Source: Cylindrobasidium torrendii FP15055 ss-10 (taxonomy: Eukaryota > Basidiomycota > Agaricomycetes > Agaricales > Physalacriaceae). From it: 64,000 nt of DNA. The first letter of the stretch is position 1, and every line of letters begins with the position of its first letter. Positions 21,666 to 33,871 of the stretch are shown one piece after another. Where the stretch lies: NCBI GenBank assembly GCA_000934385.1, contig KN880447.1, positions 124,001-188,000 on the forward strand, read 5' to 3'. Below the pieces are notes generated by a model, which saw nothing but the letters and a program-made list of their open reading frames with translations, was not told where the DNA came from and ran no database searches. A program made the translations under genes and the position numbers.

Positions 21666-23321
21666 TTCATTCAAACATACCTGTACAGCTTGTAGCGTAT
21701 CGCCAATGTTCCGAATTTCTCAAAGTGTTCTGAGTTTTGGGCAGTCACGCGTCGAATTCGCCCATGGGGTTTGTTGCTTATTCCAATTTCTTGCTTCCAG
21801 GCGCTGTGGTGGCGCCGCCACCACGATGTACTGTGCCCTTCCCTACAAGATCTGCTTGACATTCTGAGTGCTCAGCGCTAAGCGCCTTCGGTATCCTGCT
21901 TCTGTGGCCATGCATTTGTGGCATTGTGTGCTGCCTTGGTATGGATGCTATACATGAGCGCATTTTCAAATAGAAGCCTGTGCACGCCCGTGAGTGGCAT
22001 TATTTCCGTCGATGTGTGCCCATGTCAAGCTTGGGTGGACTGCTTGTATCACATCCAGATTTGACTCTTGGGTTGCTCTTGGGACGCTGCTGCATCGGGG
22101 AACGAGGGGAATATTTGCGGATCCTGGTGATGCAAGCGCCGTAGGGAGTTATGAATGCTGATGCCGAAGCTCTGAGCAGCGCGGTCGGGGAGAAAGCTGG
22201 GGCAATGAATCTGCTCGACCATGTTCATAGTCACCTCGTGCGCGAGAGGCACTTTCGCAACTCGCTGTGATTATTGCTGTCTGCCGGCTGTCCCGTCGAA
22301 ATTAAATGGCGATTGGAAGTCCCCGACATTATGACTCTGCATTGCACTAGTAGCGGCCACTAACGAGTCAACAGAGCAAACGCACTCGAACTTTCAATGT
22401 ACGTATTGTAAGAACCAGTTCATCAAGCATTTCAATAACTAATGTTTATCAGGCATTGTAACATACCACTGGGCGAAGAGTCTTCAGCGGCCAGCCAGAA
22501 TGAGGACTTGACTCCCCCACATTCGGACTTGCTCGCGATTCCGAGTTTGAGTTTCCCCAATTTGTAGGCAGCTCAGAATGATGAGGAAGGTGTTACGAGG
22601 AGTTCACCGGCCAAAACATGATGGACCGTAGATAAACGCCGCGATGAATCTTGTCGACCAGCTGTTGACTCTGTTATAGTACATGGTATCCGCGGTTTGG
22701 TTGGATTGCGGTAGGATTAACATGACACAAGCTTGCACCGTCGTAGATGTAGCAAAGTGTCAGAAATGGTAGAATGTGCAGTCCAATGGAGACGAAACTC
22801 TGCGCCCGTGGTAGGATGGGCAAGGGCTGCTGCCGCGAGTAGTGATTAGGCAGTAAAGGGAGGCTGCCTGCTGGGAAACACGCTTGTTTGCGGCGGAGGC
22901 TAAATGGGAACGTATTTAAACCGGACCAGCGGAGCTTATTGTCGCACCCGTAACAAGAGGTCACAGGAACGTCACACAAGTCACGATCTGCATCCTGCTT
23001 TGAGCAGTGTCTGCTTCTGAACTCTCACGTCGGATAGAGTACTGGAGACAACGACATCGGCCAGGGTCCCAACTGCGCTTTTCCATTGCCTGGAGCTTCC
23101 AGCTCAGTTTCTGTTGTACGACCGCGCGCCCTCCTCCCGCACCTATCCCGACGTCGTCCAACCAGGGATTTTCTTCGCGCAACGGCTGGTAGAACACACA
23201 CAGGCCGAACGTCCAAATAGCCTTCTTAGCCAATCAGCTACACGCGGTGCTCCTGTGCAATTCGTCGCATCTTCCCCTCGGACTACCAGCACTGGCGACC
23301 GTTTACCTACCATCGGCGCCC
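21666..23321. other. Long intergenic region with possible relic exon
   Basis: About 1.66 kb. At 21871-21884 it contains a copy of CTCAGCGCTAAGCG. A stretch at 22453-22567, preceded by a good acceptor (tttatcag) and a possible GTACGT donor near 22400, reads as a Ser/Pro/acidic peptide beginning HCNIPLGEESSAASQNED and ending at a stop. I could not find a start for it, so it may be a gene relic. The last 300 bp should be the promoter and leader of the following gene. Confidence 0.4.
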
Positions 23322-26300
23322 ATGATGGCTGCGTTCGAAATGGATACTTCTTCATCCTTGCCACAACAACAACTCGATCTTTCAGGCGAATATGCGTCCC
23401 CACCTGCCCTCGTTCCAAGCCAGCCGCCAGCACATATGATCGGCGAAGCTGGTCCAGTGTTCACCTCGGCTTCGGACGCCCTCATGACATCCTCGCAACA
23501 ATTCATCGATGCGGTAGAATCCGCCGTCGATCCCGCCTCTGTGATAGCTGCGGCTGAGTTCCCCCAATTTGTGCCGTCACAGTCGTTTTCGGAAAACGCT
23601 GCATCCGTCGAGTCGATGCCGGCAGTATCCATCCCGCAGCGCATGTCCCCGCCGCATCTCGGGAATCTCATGCCGTATCCTGGGGCGAGCTCGTCCTTGC
23701 AATCAGCACTGAAGCCCATGTCCTCGCGCAATCGTGCGAACACAACCGGTTCCTACGAATCTACGCGCGTCGCAACGCTCAAAAAGGCCCACGAGTCGTC
23801 CTCACATCTGCCGGAGCCCACATCACAGAGTTCCAATCCTCTCCTAGCCGGCAGCGCTATGCTCAACGAGTGCGTCTTTGACTTATTCCTGTAGCAGAAC
23901 TGACTTTAATGCGCCATACAGCATTGTCCAAACCGCTGAGTACGCCAACATGGCTTGCAAAAACTCCCAGATTCGCAGAGCCAGTTCATTGCTCAAGGAC
24001 CTCAAGTCTAAAGTATCATATGTCTCCGATCTGATTGCGAGCTTCGACCAAGTGTCCCTCAGCGACTCTCCCCGCGTGACAACACCATACGGCGACGACA
24101 ACGTCCACGATTATTTTTCCCATCCTGGACTCGACTCCGGTGACCATTCTTCCCCGGACGAACGCCGAAAGCGCTGTTTATCAGACGACGGGGATCAGCG
24201 GTCAGTCAAGCTCAAGAACATTAAGGGCGAACCTACCGACGGTGGCCTTGCACTCTTTTCGAGCCTTGCCACTGGCACCATACTGCCGCAGTCTCCACCA
24301 CCTTCACGGCCACATTCCCCTGGCTTGCAGGCGCAATACTTCAGCAACACTGTTCCTCGCATCACGAACACATATGCAAATGGCTACAAGGGTGCTACGG
24401 AGGCGATGGTGAACTCTGTCGTTCCGCTATCGCTTCCTCCCCATCGCGCCGCTTGGTCGGAGAGCATTGTCCCCACTCGGCATTCCCTCTCAGCTCCGGC
24501 TCTCACGCCACAGGACTCTGTATTTCCGCCAGTACCGTCAATGCAGTTCCCGCCCAATGGCGCTCCGATTGGTCGGATGTCCCGGTCGGGGTCGATAAGC
24601 AATGGTACCTACGCGGCTCCTTTCACCTCATTGGAATCCTTCAACTACCCGACGCCCGTTGCTCAGGACACCTGGACAGCACCGGCTCCCGCTCCGCCTT
24701 CTCAAGATGTGTCACCTCAGCCGCGTGGGAAAAGAGCTCGCTCGCATTCATACAATCTGGGCACGGTTCCCGCGGAAAAGGATGATGAAAATGAGGAAGA
24801 GGATGACCGACATTCGCCACCAGTTGGTCAACCGGTGCGTACATCTTCTCATTGGCCTGGTACTAATTGACTCAACGTTATTTTAGACCACAAACTCCGA
24901 TATACCACCAGAGTACCGAGACGACGTGAACGATATTTTCTTCAAATTTTTGAATAAGATTTGCTCCAATCGTTCGTGCATCCTTTCATATCCAATGTGT
25001 TCTTCTTTCAAACCAAAACTTAGTCGATGCTACGGACGCGAAGGGCGAAGCCATTCACCAGACGCTTATGGCCAAGAAGATGCAGCGACTAGACGAGTCG
25101 CCTGACTTCAGACCGTTCAAGTTCCGCATCCAGGCATTGACAAACGCGTTTCTTGAAGAGGTCGGTCGGTCCGCTATCTTTCTTGGCATCGTTTAATCAG
25201 GGCTCATAGCTCGCTCGCCACGGCTTTCCAGAAGAGAAGATCCCGATGAAAAGGGTAAGTCGCTGCTGGTAAATCGATGCAAATGGGCCATCAATAATAA
25301 CGTGATAACAGGTGCGGGGTTATTTGTGGAAGCAACCGCACATTCTACGCTACAACGAGGATGGCAAGAAGGCCAAGTCAAAGGGAAATCACATCTGGAA
25401 TGTCGAGGCGAAGAAAGCAGGAGAAGGGAAATGGGAATTCCGCCCGTTCCACCGCAAATTGGCTGGCAATCCCCCCGGCGTCGCATACTCAGGCCTACGT
25501 TGGAGTTGGACGCCTCGGGTTTGGGATCCTCAGGCCTCCTGGCAGAATGTTCCCGTCACGTATACTTCACCATGGCTTCCACCATGGCTGAAATGGGAAA
25601 ACAACACCCTAGCGGGCTATCCTCCACCGAACGCCACTAGCTGTGAGATTACGGTTGACGCCTCTGTAGGTTGCATTTGCTGATGAGGCGATTTGATCTA
25701 ATATCCGAATTTCCAGTTTGTGTTCGAAGGGCAGGAAGGTCACCTCTCCCACACATTCACAATCAATATTGCGCCCATGTCTTCGATTGATCCGGCGACG
25801 AACTACGGTCGTGCTGCTAGCTCACACGAACTCATGCAGCGGTGAATATCTCAGACTTTTCCTGATAATCATCCTAAACTGTTGCTTCCAGAGTTGTGCA
25901 TCAACCGCCCTCTCATCCTCCACCACATTTTGAGACCTCTACCCCTCAACGTGTTGCGACTGTTCTACAGGATGTTGCGCATCGTGTCGCTGAGGAAACA
26001 AATGTGGTACAATCCCGGACGCCTCCTGCGCACCAACAAGGACAAATGGCTTCTCTGGTTAAGCAACAGCATGTTCTGGAATCGACAATCGATGCTTACG
26101 ACAAAGCAGTGAAGGGGGATCAGAATCGGGACATGCTGTCGCTAGCGCACGCTGTACAAGACGTTGTGGTTGAGGCCGCGCAGACCGTCATGGCGCCGAT
26201 GGTGTTGACGATGTCTAGACCTCCAACAGGACACGAGGCACTTGCAAATGCGCCGATGAGTGAGGTATCAGCCGGTGTGAAGGGCGCGCTTGCGCATGCA

Positions 26301-26435
26301 GTGATTCAGCTGGACAATGCGGGCGCACATGCTGCGAACGAGCTGGATGTCATTCGGACGGCACGGCAGGTTATCCGCGACAACGCCAACGCGTCGGCTG
26401 TAGCGCAGTGGAATGCAAATTTTTCGTCGATGTAA
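23322..26435 (+). CDS. Conserved 916-residue fungal protein with Ig-like segment
   Basis: Eight exons (23322-23869, 23922-24834, 24887-24971, 25024-25160, 25210-25254, 25312-25665, 25717-25841, 25892-26435) give 916 residues. Residues 1-487 are Ser/Pro/Gln-rich and mostly disordered, with a basic patch GKRARSHSY and acidic DENEEEDD, suggesting a nuclear regulator. Residues 488-720 form a well-conserved block: a helical start (IPPEYRDDVNDIFFKFLNKI, then FRPFKFRIQAFTNAF), GNHIWNVEAKK, and WEFRPFHRKLAG. From about 656 to 715 it resembles the cadherin/He-PIG Ig fold: PPWLKWENNTLAGYPPP, then a strand EITVDAS and HTFTINIAP. The remainder is helical. I recognise the block as fungal-conserved but know no assigned function. 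Two ATGs are adjacent at 23322 and 23325. Confidence 0.88.
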
Positions 26436-26914
26436 AGCGGGAGACGGATCTGTAAACCAACCATGCTTTTTATCTTCAACAACTTCATCTTGGGTTTAAG
26501 GTTGCGCGTCTGCTCATCGGGCTACACAGGGACTTTTTGCGTGTGCTTACAAAACGCTGTTTCCTTTACATTTTCCTTACATAGACTTAGGGAGGGTATC
26601 TGCTTTTGTCAAGATACCATGTGTGGCATCGGGCGACGTCGTCCTGTATAAAATCTGTAACGTAGCATATCTGTATCGCTGTGTAAATTATTTATATTGA
26701 CTGCTTTGCTCGCCAACAAGGTGTCTCATGAACTCATCCTGTTCGAACTTCGTCTGGACTCAGAATGGGAACCGTGGCCTGATTGTTTTGTCAGTCCTTT
26801 GCCTTCAAGGAAAAGAGAAATTCATGCAGCAAATTCACAGAATCCTAATTATTAAAGTACAAAAGTAGTGTATGATAGGATGTAACACAATTGCAAGGGT
26901 ACGGTACATTAAGA
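26436..26914. other. Intergenic region between convergent genes
   Basis: About 480 bp of AT-richer sequence between two stop codons, holding both 3' UTRs. No other feature is seen. Confidence 0.55.
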
Positions 26915-29900
26915 TCAAAACGGCGTGGTGCACATTTCGCAACTCATTGCGCCTTCACAATTGACGAAGGTGCAAGCCTGGCACGTCCTTACCGATGCAG
27001 CTAAACTCCGCATCAAGTCATCGTCCTCTGTGAGCTCTTCCTCGGTCGTCCCACCGCCTACTAGCACTGTTCCGCCAAACGCTTTGCCTTCCGCACGCCG
27101 CCTCTTTTTAGCACTCGGTGCATCATCATCCGAGACCTCCAAGATCTCATGCTCCTCCTCGACTTCAAGTTCATCATTGGCACATATCTCCAGGTCCGCA
27201 ACACTCTTAGAGCTATCGAGGAGCTCCCGCCCGTGGTGATACACCCGCTGGAGCATCACTGCGATTTGAAGCTCCTTCTCTATCTGTTGGACTATTCGTA
27301 AACGGGCGCTTAGCAGTGGAGAGTGTGAGAACAAACCATAAGCTTGATCTCTTTGACCGTCGTCGACTTTTCCACCATGATCCGTCGTCGGTCACCAAGT
27401 TCGCGTCCCTGCCGCAGGCGCTTGGATTGGCGCGCGCCATTCTTCCTGGTCGGCGTTGGTCCTTTGCCATTAGTGGTTGGCTGTTTCCCAGACGCGTTCT
27501 TTGACGTAGATCGTCGTCCATATCGCACCGTGAGATGGGCTGTTTCCCATTGGGTTTTCCTGTGTTGGTTGGTCACTCGTATCCCAAACCGTCGTGCTTG
27601 ACACTGACCATTTATTGCGACAAACATCACAAATGGGTGTGGTAAGTTCATATGGCGCCGACGCCTCGCTACGATGGATAGTCACTGTGGGCCCGGCAGA
27701 GTATCTAGATATGATAATATCAATTGAGGATGCACCGCCCAAAATGGGATGAGAAGGGCTCACGACTGGGCAAGCTCTGTCCATTCTTGCTCTGTGATGA
27801 TAGCGACGTTGGTGTGCTCCACGTCAGAAGGGCAGTTTGGGTCGTATAGCAGCTGGCCGTGGTCGGTGCAGAGAAACTGCTGTGTGTGGACCTCTTCTGG
27901 ACGTTGTAACTCAGTTGGACGATGCACCCACGCTCTCCAACTCTTCAGAAAGTCTGCAGGTACCATGGCGAAGACGCCAGCAGCCGAACCGTCACCCTGC
28001 CCCGGTAAGAAAATGGTTGATAGGTGAAGGTTTTTCAGCTTCGCCTACGCAAGGTCATTTGTGGATGACAACAAGTCCACAGCCGCACGAACCTTCTCAT
28101 TCTCTGCTAGTCTCTTCATCTCTTTTTTGTCGCCACTGACCAAGTCTGCATTAGCCTCGCATATTGCACACTCCTCTGCGTCGGTCTCTATAGGTATCCA
28201 TGTTGGAAATATCCTCGTTAGGACAGTACACGCCTCGACCGATATCTTCAACCTGGTCGCCCTTCTTGTCGACAGCGAGTTGTGCTCACAGCGCGTATTG
28301 TCACGCCACTCATCTGCGTCGGGTGGTGGGTCAGACTTTGCCCAATCATGCATCTTCGGTTTGTTTAATTTCCAATCTGGTGTTACAGTTAGCATTCGCA
28401 GTCAAGGCTCAAGTTAGTGGAGTTCACCTCGAAGCCAGCTTTTAGAAATCCAATAACCCAAGCCTTCCGAAGATCCATCCTCTTTGCGCCTTTCCCGTTC
28501 CTTGGCTTCGAATTCCTCGAACTCCCGTACATCTTGGGGGTGTTGGAATTCGTATAGTTCCTCTGCATTGGTATGAGTTACTTTCGAAATGAATACCGAG
28601 GAAACTTACCTGCGAAACAGTTTTCAACACAAAGCTCGCAGACATCGTCTGTCGTAAACGATTGCTCAAACTTGCAGTTCGTCTCCGACTCGATTTTCTT
28701 CGCTGCTATCTACCGATGAGTTTAGTACCAGCGCACATTTGTCTCGGAAGCAACCTACGGCAGATATTCGTTTCATTGCCTCAGCGCGTTGGGGGTCCAA
28801 TTTGCCATGCAAACACACGATAGCCTCCAGTGGTATACATGATGGCTCGTTGGCTTGAGCTCCGTAGAAATGAACCCCTTTGCCGGCTTTCCCATTAGGT
28901 ATGCTCTCTTCGGCAGCATCGTCTTTCCCAGGCTGGCCGTTTTCCTTGCTCTCGCTTGCAACGCTTGCCTTGTACTGACGTGCTGCTTGCTCCATGGCAT
29001 GTTTTTCCAACCAAGATGCTAACGCCTGGCCACTCACGACAAGAGACTCCCCATCGACATTGTCAATGCTCCAAGTCTCGAGGATGTCATTCACCTGAGA
29101 CCTTCGAGCGTCAATAAACTCATCTGCGGCCTTTTTCTTCTCCGAAAACTGTTCACATTTCTTCTCAAACCGCTTGTTTAGCAAGTTGACCAGTTCGAGC
29201 ACGTCCTCCGAAGGCGCAGTCTCGTCAATTTCATTACCCGCATCCTTGCGCGTATATATGAGCATATACGCGTCTCGAGACGTGATTTCGCTGAGGTCTT
29301 GTCAGCATTGAGAGTAGATGAATACACCAGAGTTATCTCACTTAATGGTAGCGAGTTTTGCAGGGCCTGGAGCATTTGCCTCTGTCGGTTTAGGACGCTC
29401 TTCGTCGCTGTCTTCTATGCGTCGACGCTTCCCTTTGAGCTTGCGCTTTAGCTGAGCTGGTCGGCTGTGAGCACTAAGACATTCAGTGCACGGATTTATC
29501 GAGATATCGCTACGCACTTTTCGTCATCATCCTCAACATTGATGACATCCGGATCCTTCTTGCTCTTGTCATTCTCGGCTATAGGTGGTTTACCAACTTG
29601 CTTGATTTTGGTGACTTCTTCATCGTTAAATTGGTACCATCTACTGCTCCTGTTGATCGTCAGCACTGACATCTGGGGCAATGAGCGTAACCCCCATACT
29701 TGCCGTCGAATACCTGTGCTTCGTAGTGCCCGTGGTATGCACTTGCGCCTTTATGCAGCAAAACTCCGCGGAGCTCGTACATAGCTTGACCCATTCCCTT
29801 GACATGTTGTCCCATATCGATTTCCAGAGGGAAAACAATGCTATTCTTACTCTTCTTACGCTCCATTGCGTTGAAGTCGTAAACGAAGCGTTGTAGTGAG

Positions 29901-31197
29901 AAATGCAGAACTGGAGGCAAAAGTCTCAGCTCCGTATATCGAGTGGCATTGCGCTTGCACAAGCATTGCGGACACAAATACTGGTTGTCATCCGTCAGTC
30001 GCTCGTGCTGTAACGAGTTAGCGATACAATCAGCGAGCTTTGAGTTGTTCTATGGCGAGTATTAGTCTAAGTGCCCCTGACTTAGAATTATAGCCACAAA
30101 ATGAGTTGAAAACGTGCCTTGAAGTTGACCTCCATCTCTAAAAAATCACTCTCTCGTTCCGACTGATATTGGCATGTATCACAGCGTGTGCCGTAGACCT
30201 GCTTGCCCTGGAATCTATCTTCGACAAGGGCACGCAGTCTGGGCGAAGCTTGCTTCTTGAATTCAGTGTCAAGATGCGACATAAACAACTTCGAGAATCT
30301 TGAGGCAGGGTTAGCAATAGTCAAGAGACAGTAAGTCAGCGCACTCTTGGGCATCTTGTTGCTCTGTAGTGTCGAGCCTCAAACTGTTGACGAGTCTTAC
30401 GGGGTTAAAGTAGCACTGCATACCCTCCTGGAGGGCGGCGAAGGTCACTTGAAGCTGGTATAAGGGGGATTTCTATCGCCGGCAGATGGTAAACAATGGC
30501 ATGTTGATTAACATCGAGGTGACCGACCTTGAAGCGTTCCTCTGAGTCTGCAGTCGGTCGACATTGATATACACCGTTGCGAAAGACGGGGTCACGAAAC
30601 CAGACCTAGATGACTCTAAGCAAAGGAGTTGAGATAAGAGGATAGTCGCACTTGAAGAGATGCATTTGCGTAACATGTCGCACCAAGGTTCTGGGGGCGC
30701 GTTCAGAAGTCAAATTGGTCTGTGGACAAAGGGACTACCTTGAGTCCAGCAGGTAAATCTGGGTCGCGCGAATTCAGAAAAGGGTCACGACCAAGCTCAA
30801 CAGCCTTTGCAAATGCGGTGCGAGTTGCATCCTCCTCCAGCCAACAGTCGGTGTCGATGTGATTGAGGCAATTAGGATTGGTCTTGCAAAGTTTGGATGT
30901 GCACACAGGCTCTTCGTCGTCCGAGATGATTATAACGTCCTCTGACTCCTCCGGAGTGGGTGAGTCTGGTTTTGATGGTTTTGGACTATGGATATTGCGA
31001 CAGAGCTTGTGTTTACTGCGTTTCGAGAACCCACAGGACATTCGACGGTGTTCGGGCGTGATCCCCGCAGATGAGACAACCTCTAAGCCAACCCACGCCC
31101 ATGGTGCAGAGGTATTGCCGGCTAGATTTGCACGCCGAAGTATTTTCCCAGGTGCAACTCGTGCAGAAGTCGCGGCCGTCTTGCGCTTCGGCGCCAT
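26915..31197 (-). CDS. USP48-like ubiquitin-specific protease with C-terminal NZF
   Basis: A large many-exon minus-strand gene from ATG 31197. Exon 1 (31197-30739) ends AGLK and exon 2 (30690-30652) is the 39-nt Cys box NLGATCYANASLQ with the nucleophile. The catalytic domain continues with QQDAQEFSKLF, CDTCQYQSER and the zinc-ribbon CPQCLCKR. The His box is KGASAYHGHYEA, followed by KWYQFNDEEV. The segment SRDAYMLIYTRK ends the catalytic core. Downstream are a coiled coil, DUSP-like domains, a Ubl-like segment and a nuclear-type acidic/basic region. The last residues, CQACTFVNCEGAMSCEMC, form an NZF/RanBP2-type zinc finger. USP48 enzymes remove ubiquitin from nuclear substrates. Internal exon borders between 28000 and 30600 were not all resolved. 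Confidence 0.88.
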
Positions 31198-31250
31198 GGA
31201 GGTGAAGAATGAAAGACGTCACGCGTTGACCTTGACCTACAACCACTACA
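31198..31250. promoter_or_regulatory. 53-bp shared divergent promoter (USP48-like/GAA1)
   Basis: Only 53 bp separate the two start codons, so both transcripts must start within or very near this stretch, or have leaders that overlap the neighbouring gene. No TATA box is visible. See findings for the other pairs. Confidence 0.7.
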
Positions 31251-33398
31251 ATGGATCGCCTCTTGGCCAAGTTCCGGGCACCCAAGACAGGCAACCCACA
31301 TCTCGTACGCATACAACGACGAGACAAGATTATTGCTCTCGTAACCGCACGACTTCGCCTGATTGTCGCTCTCCTCTTCATCGCCGGGTATGCATGGATG
31401 CTCATACTACCCACTATTCCCACCGAAACGACGGATAAAATAGACGAGAATGCACTGTTGCCTGCGCAGATCAACACTCAATGGAACTGGGACGAAGTAC
31501 ATGCCGCCGACCGCTACCTTGACCAACTGGAGCACCTCAGAGACACCAACGCGTCCTCCGCGGAACGCGCACTGTACCTTCAAACCGAATTTCTCAAACT
31601 TGGCCTCGATGCGTCTACACAGTCTTACACCTTTTCCACCGTAGTTGGTGACTCTACTGGCGTCAACGCATACGCACTTCTCGCAGCACCTCGCACCCCC
31701 GGCGCCGAGGCAATAATAATATCTGCATCATGGCAGAGCAGAACTGGCGAAGGGGACGGCACTTTGAACTTGCGCGGCGTTGCTACAGTACTTTCAATGG
31801 CATCCTTTGTACGCAGTAGGTCCCAAGCGCGCAATTATGGACATCCACTAAAGTGGCTGTTGCAGGGTATTCACATTGGGCCAAGGACCTCGTTTTTGTA
31901 GTCAGTGATGGATATCTGGACGGAATGCAGGCATGGCTGAGTGCATACCATGGTGTATCACAGCCAAGTACGTTGTTATAACTTCCCCGCTCATTCACTT
32001 CTCATGGGATGGTCAGACCTACTGGCCGACAATTTGGACATCGCGACCAGCGTCGTTTGGGTTGCATTGAATGTGGATTATCCAGGTCATTCGTTTTCTC
32101 ATCTTGGGATATTCCACGGTCCGTTCTATATTTCCCGTGAAACCACGAAACCACGGTCTCAACGTTCGCAGAGGGTCTAAATGGCCGCCTTCCAAACCAA
32201 GATCTCTTGCGCTCGTTCAGACGCATTTCACGCCAGACGGGTGGCTCCCCTGTCATTCTATATGACCACATTGACAACCGCGACAACCACAAATCCCTTG
32301 GTATGCTAGGGAGCATGCTACCAAGTTGGCTCCAAACGCCCATCCTAAGCATCCCTCAAGTCAGGAAATACATCTACCATGCGAGCAACGTCCTCCAGCA
32401 TGCGAACTATCAGGCAAGAGGGATTGGTAGTGGTACACATGCACTATTCCACAAATATCGCATCGACGCGTTTACTATGTACGCTCTGCCTGCTACCGGC
32501 CCTCATGGATTCCATACGCTGGGCAAGTACGCAAGTCAATTGTAACTCTCTAGCGGTGGCTGATGCCAGAATAGGGTTCTCGAGTCTACGCTAAGGACAG
32601 CCAACAACATGCTTGAACGCTTACATGCGTCGCTCTTCTTCTACATGCTCACCAGCTCGGACTTTTCTCTCAAGATTGGAATGTTCCTTCCTTCCGTCAT
32701 TTGTGTGAGCGTTGCCATGATGTTCCACGGGCTAGGTATATGGACGTCGGCGGGATGGACGCAGATTGCAGCCACTGCGACAGAGTTGGAAAAATCCAAG
32801 ATAGTAGTGGCGAGGCGCATACGCCCGACATTGCCTGTCCTCGCTATCATGGCCATGACCCACGCCGTTGGTGCCGTTCTCTTCTATCTAGTCAACACAT
32901 CGGCAATTGCGACAAGCTCTGTACGTTCATTGCCTTGCTTGTCCAAATTCAGTCTGACTCCTGCCTTAGTTCCGACAAGTTCTTGTTGGGCTAGTGATTG
33001 CAACGCTTCCCATGGTATTGAGCGCCAATCCGAAAGTCGCTTCGGCACAGCAGGATGAAGATACGCAAGCAACTGTTGCGGTGACGCTCAAGGCGCTCAA
33101 TATTTGCCTAGCGTCGACCGTCATTTCAATTTTGTCGGTGCTGAATTTTTCGTTGGCAGCCTCGTTGGCCGTGCTACTTGGAGTCACATTGTGCATACCA
33201 ATACCATCAGGCAGCAGTGCTAAATGGGTGGCCTATGTAGCTTACAGCGCCCTTGGCCTGGGATGGCTAGCTATACCTGGGGAGGTCGAAAGAATGGTGT
33301 GGGGATGGCAGATGTTGGGAGTATGGACATGCCCCATTGTGTGTATGATCTATACTCCTCTCGTTCTACAGGCAGTCATTGTTTGTAAATTAACATAG
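31251..33398 (+). CDS. GAA1: GPI transamidase subunit GAA1
   Basis: A multi-exon gene from ATG 31251; exon 1 runs to 31815. GAA1 is the ER-membrane subunit of GPI transamidase that presents the GPI lipid anchor to substrate proteins. The N-terminus is cytosolic and basic (RLLAKFRAPK), then a first membrane helix (LRLIVALLFIAGYAWMLILP). The lumenal peptidase-like domain follows, with HWAKDLVFVVSDGYLDGMQAWLSAYHG, VDYPGHSFSHLGIFHEGLNG-type text, and the GIGSGTHALFHKYRIDAFT block. Then NNMLERLHASLFFYML precedes a polytopic C-terminal part with about six hydrophobic helices. This arrangement matches the family. Later exon borders (31980-33000) were followed approximately. Confidence 0.93.
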
Positions 33399-33871
33399 GA
33401 AATGACTTACAAAACTGTGTCGGTTCTAGCGTTCAAGTTTCAGATAGCCCGGTCCTGGAGTCTCCATATACTATCTTCACCAACGTCAAACCAAAAACAT
33501 CGATTTATCTCTGATGAACCAAGCAAGGCTCGATTCTATCTCTCAACTCGAAGGCTCCAGTCGTCCTCTCTCTGATGGTCTTTTGGCACTGACATAACAA
33601 CATCGAGCTGCTCGGCGTTCGACATTTGCATTTGTGTCCACCGGCATTGGTGCGTGCTTTGCCTTCCCTTTCGTCCAGGTACTCCTAGTAATTCAGCAAG
33701 GGTATAAACATGATCTCTGCTTCAATTGTCACATGTCACACCCGAGATGGGCTTGCAGAGACTAGCTAGCTCAGACATCAACCAGATGGTAGGACCCTTC
33801 CTTGTGCCATTCTTCAGGCGGCTTCACGCGTTACGTGCGACTACAACAGCACCACTTCACCCAACACTGTA
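33399..33871. other. Intergenic region between convergent genes
   Basis: About 470 bp between the GAA1 stop and the NmrA-like gene stop. It should carry both 3' UTRs. No other feature is evident. Confidence 0.5.

Noticed and set aside
22049..22252. Small minus-strand frame as a candidate mating pheromone precursor
   Set aside because: Its end lacks a CAAX prenylation motif and the listed start is not an ATG.
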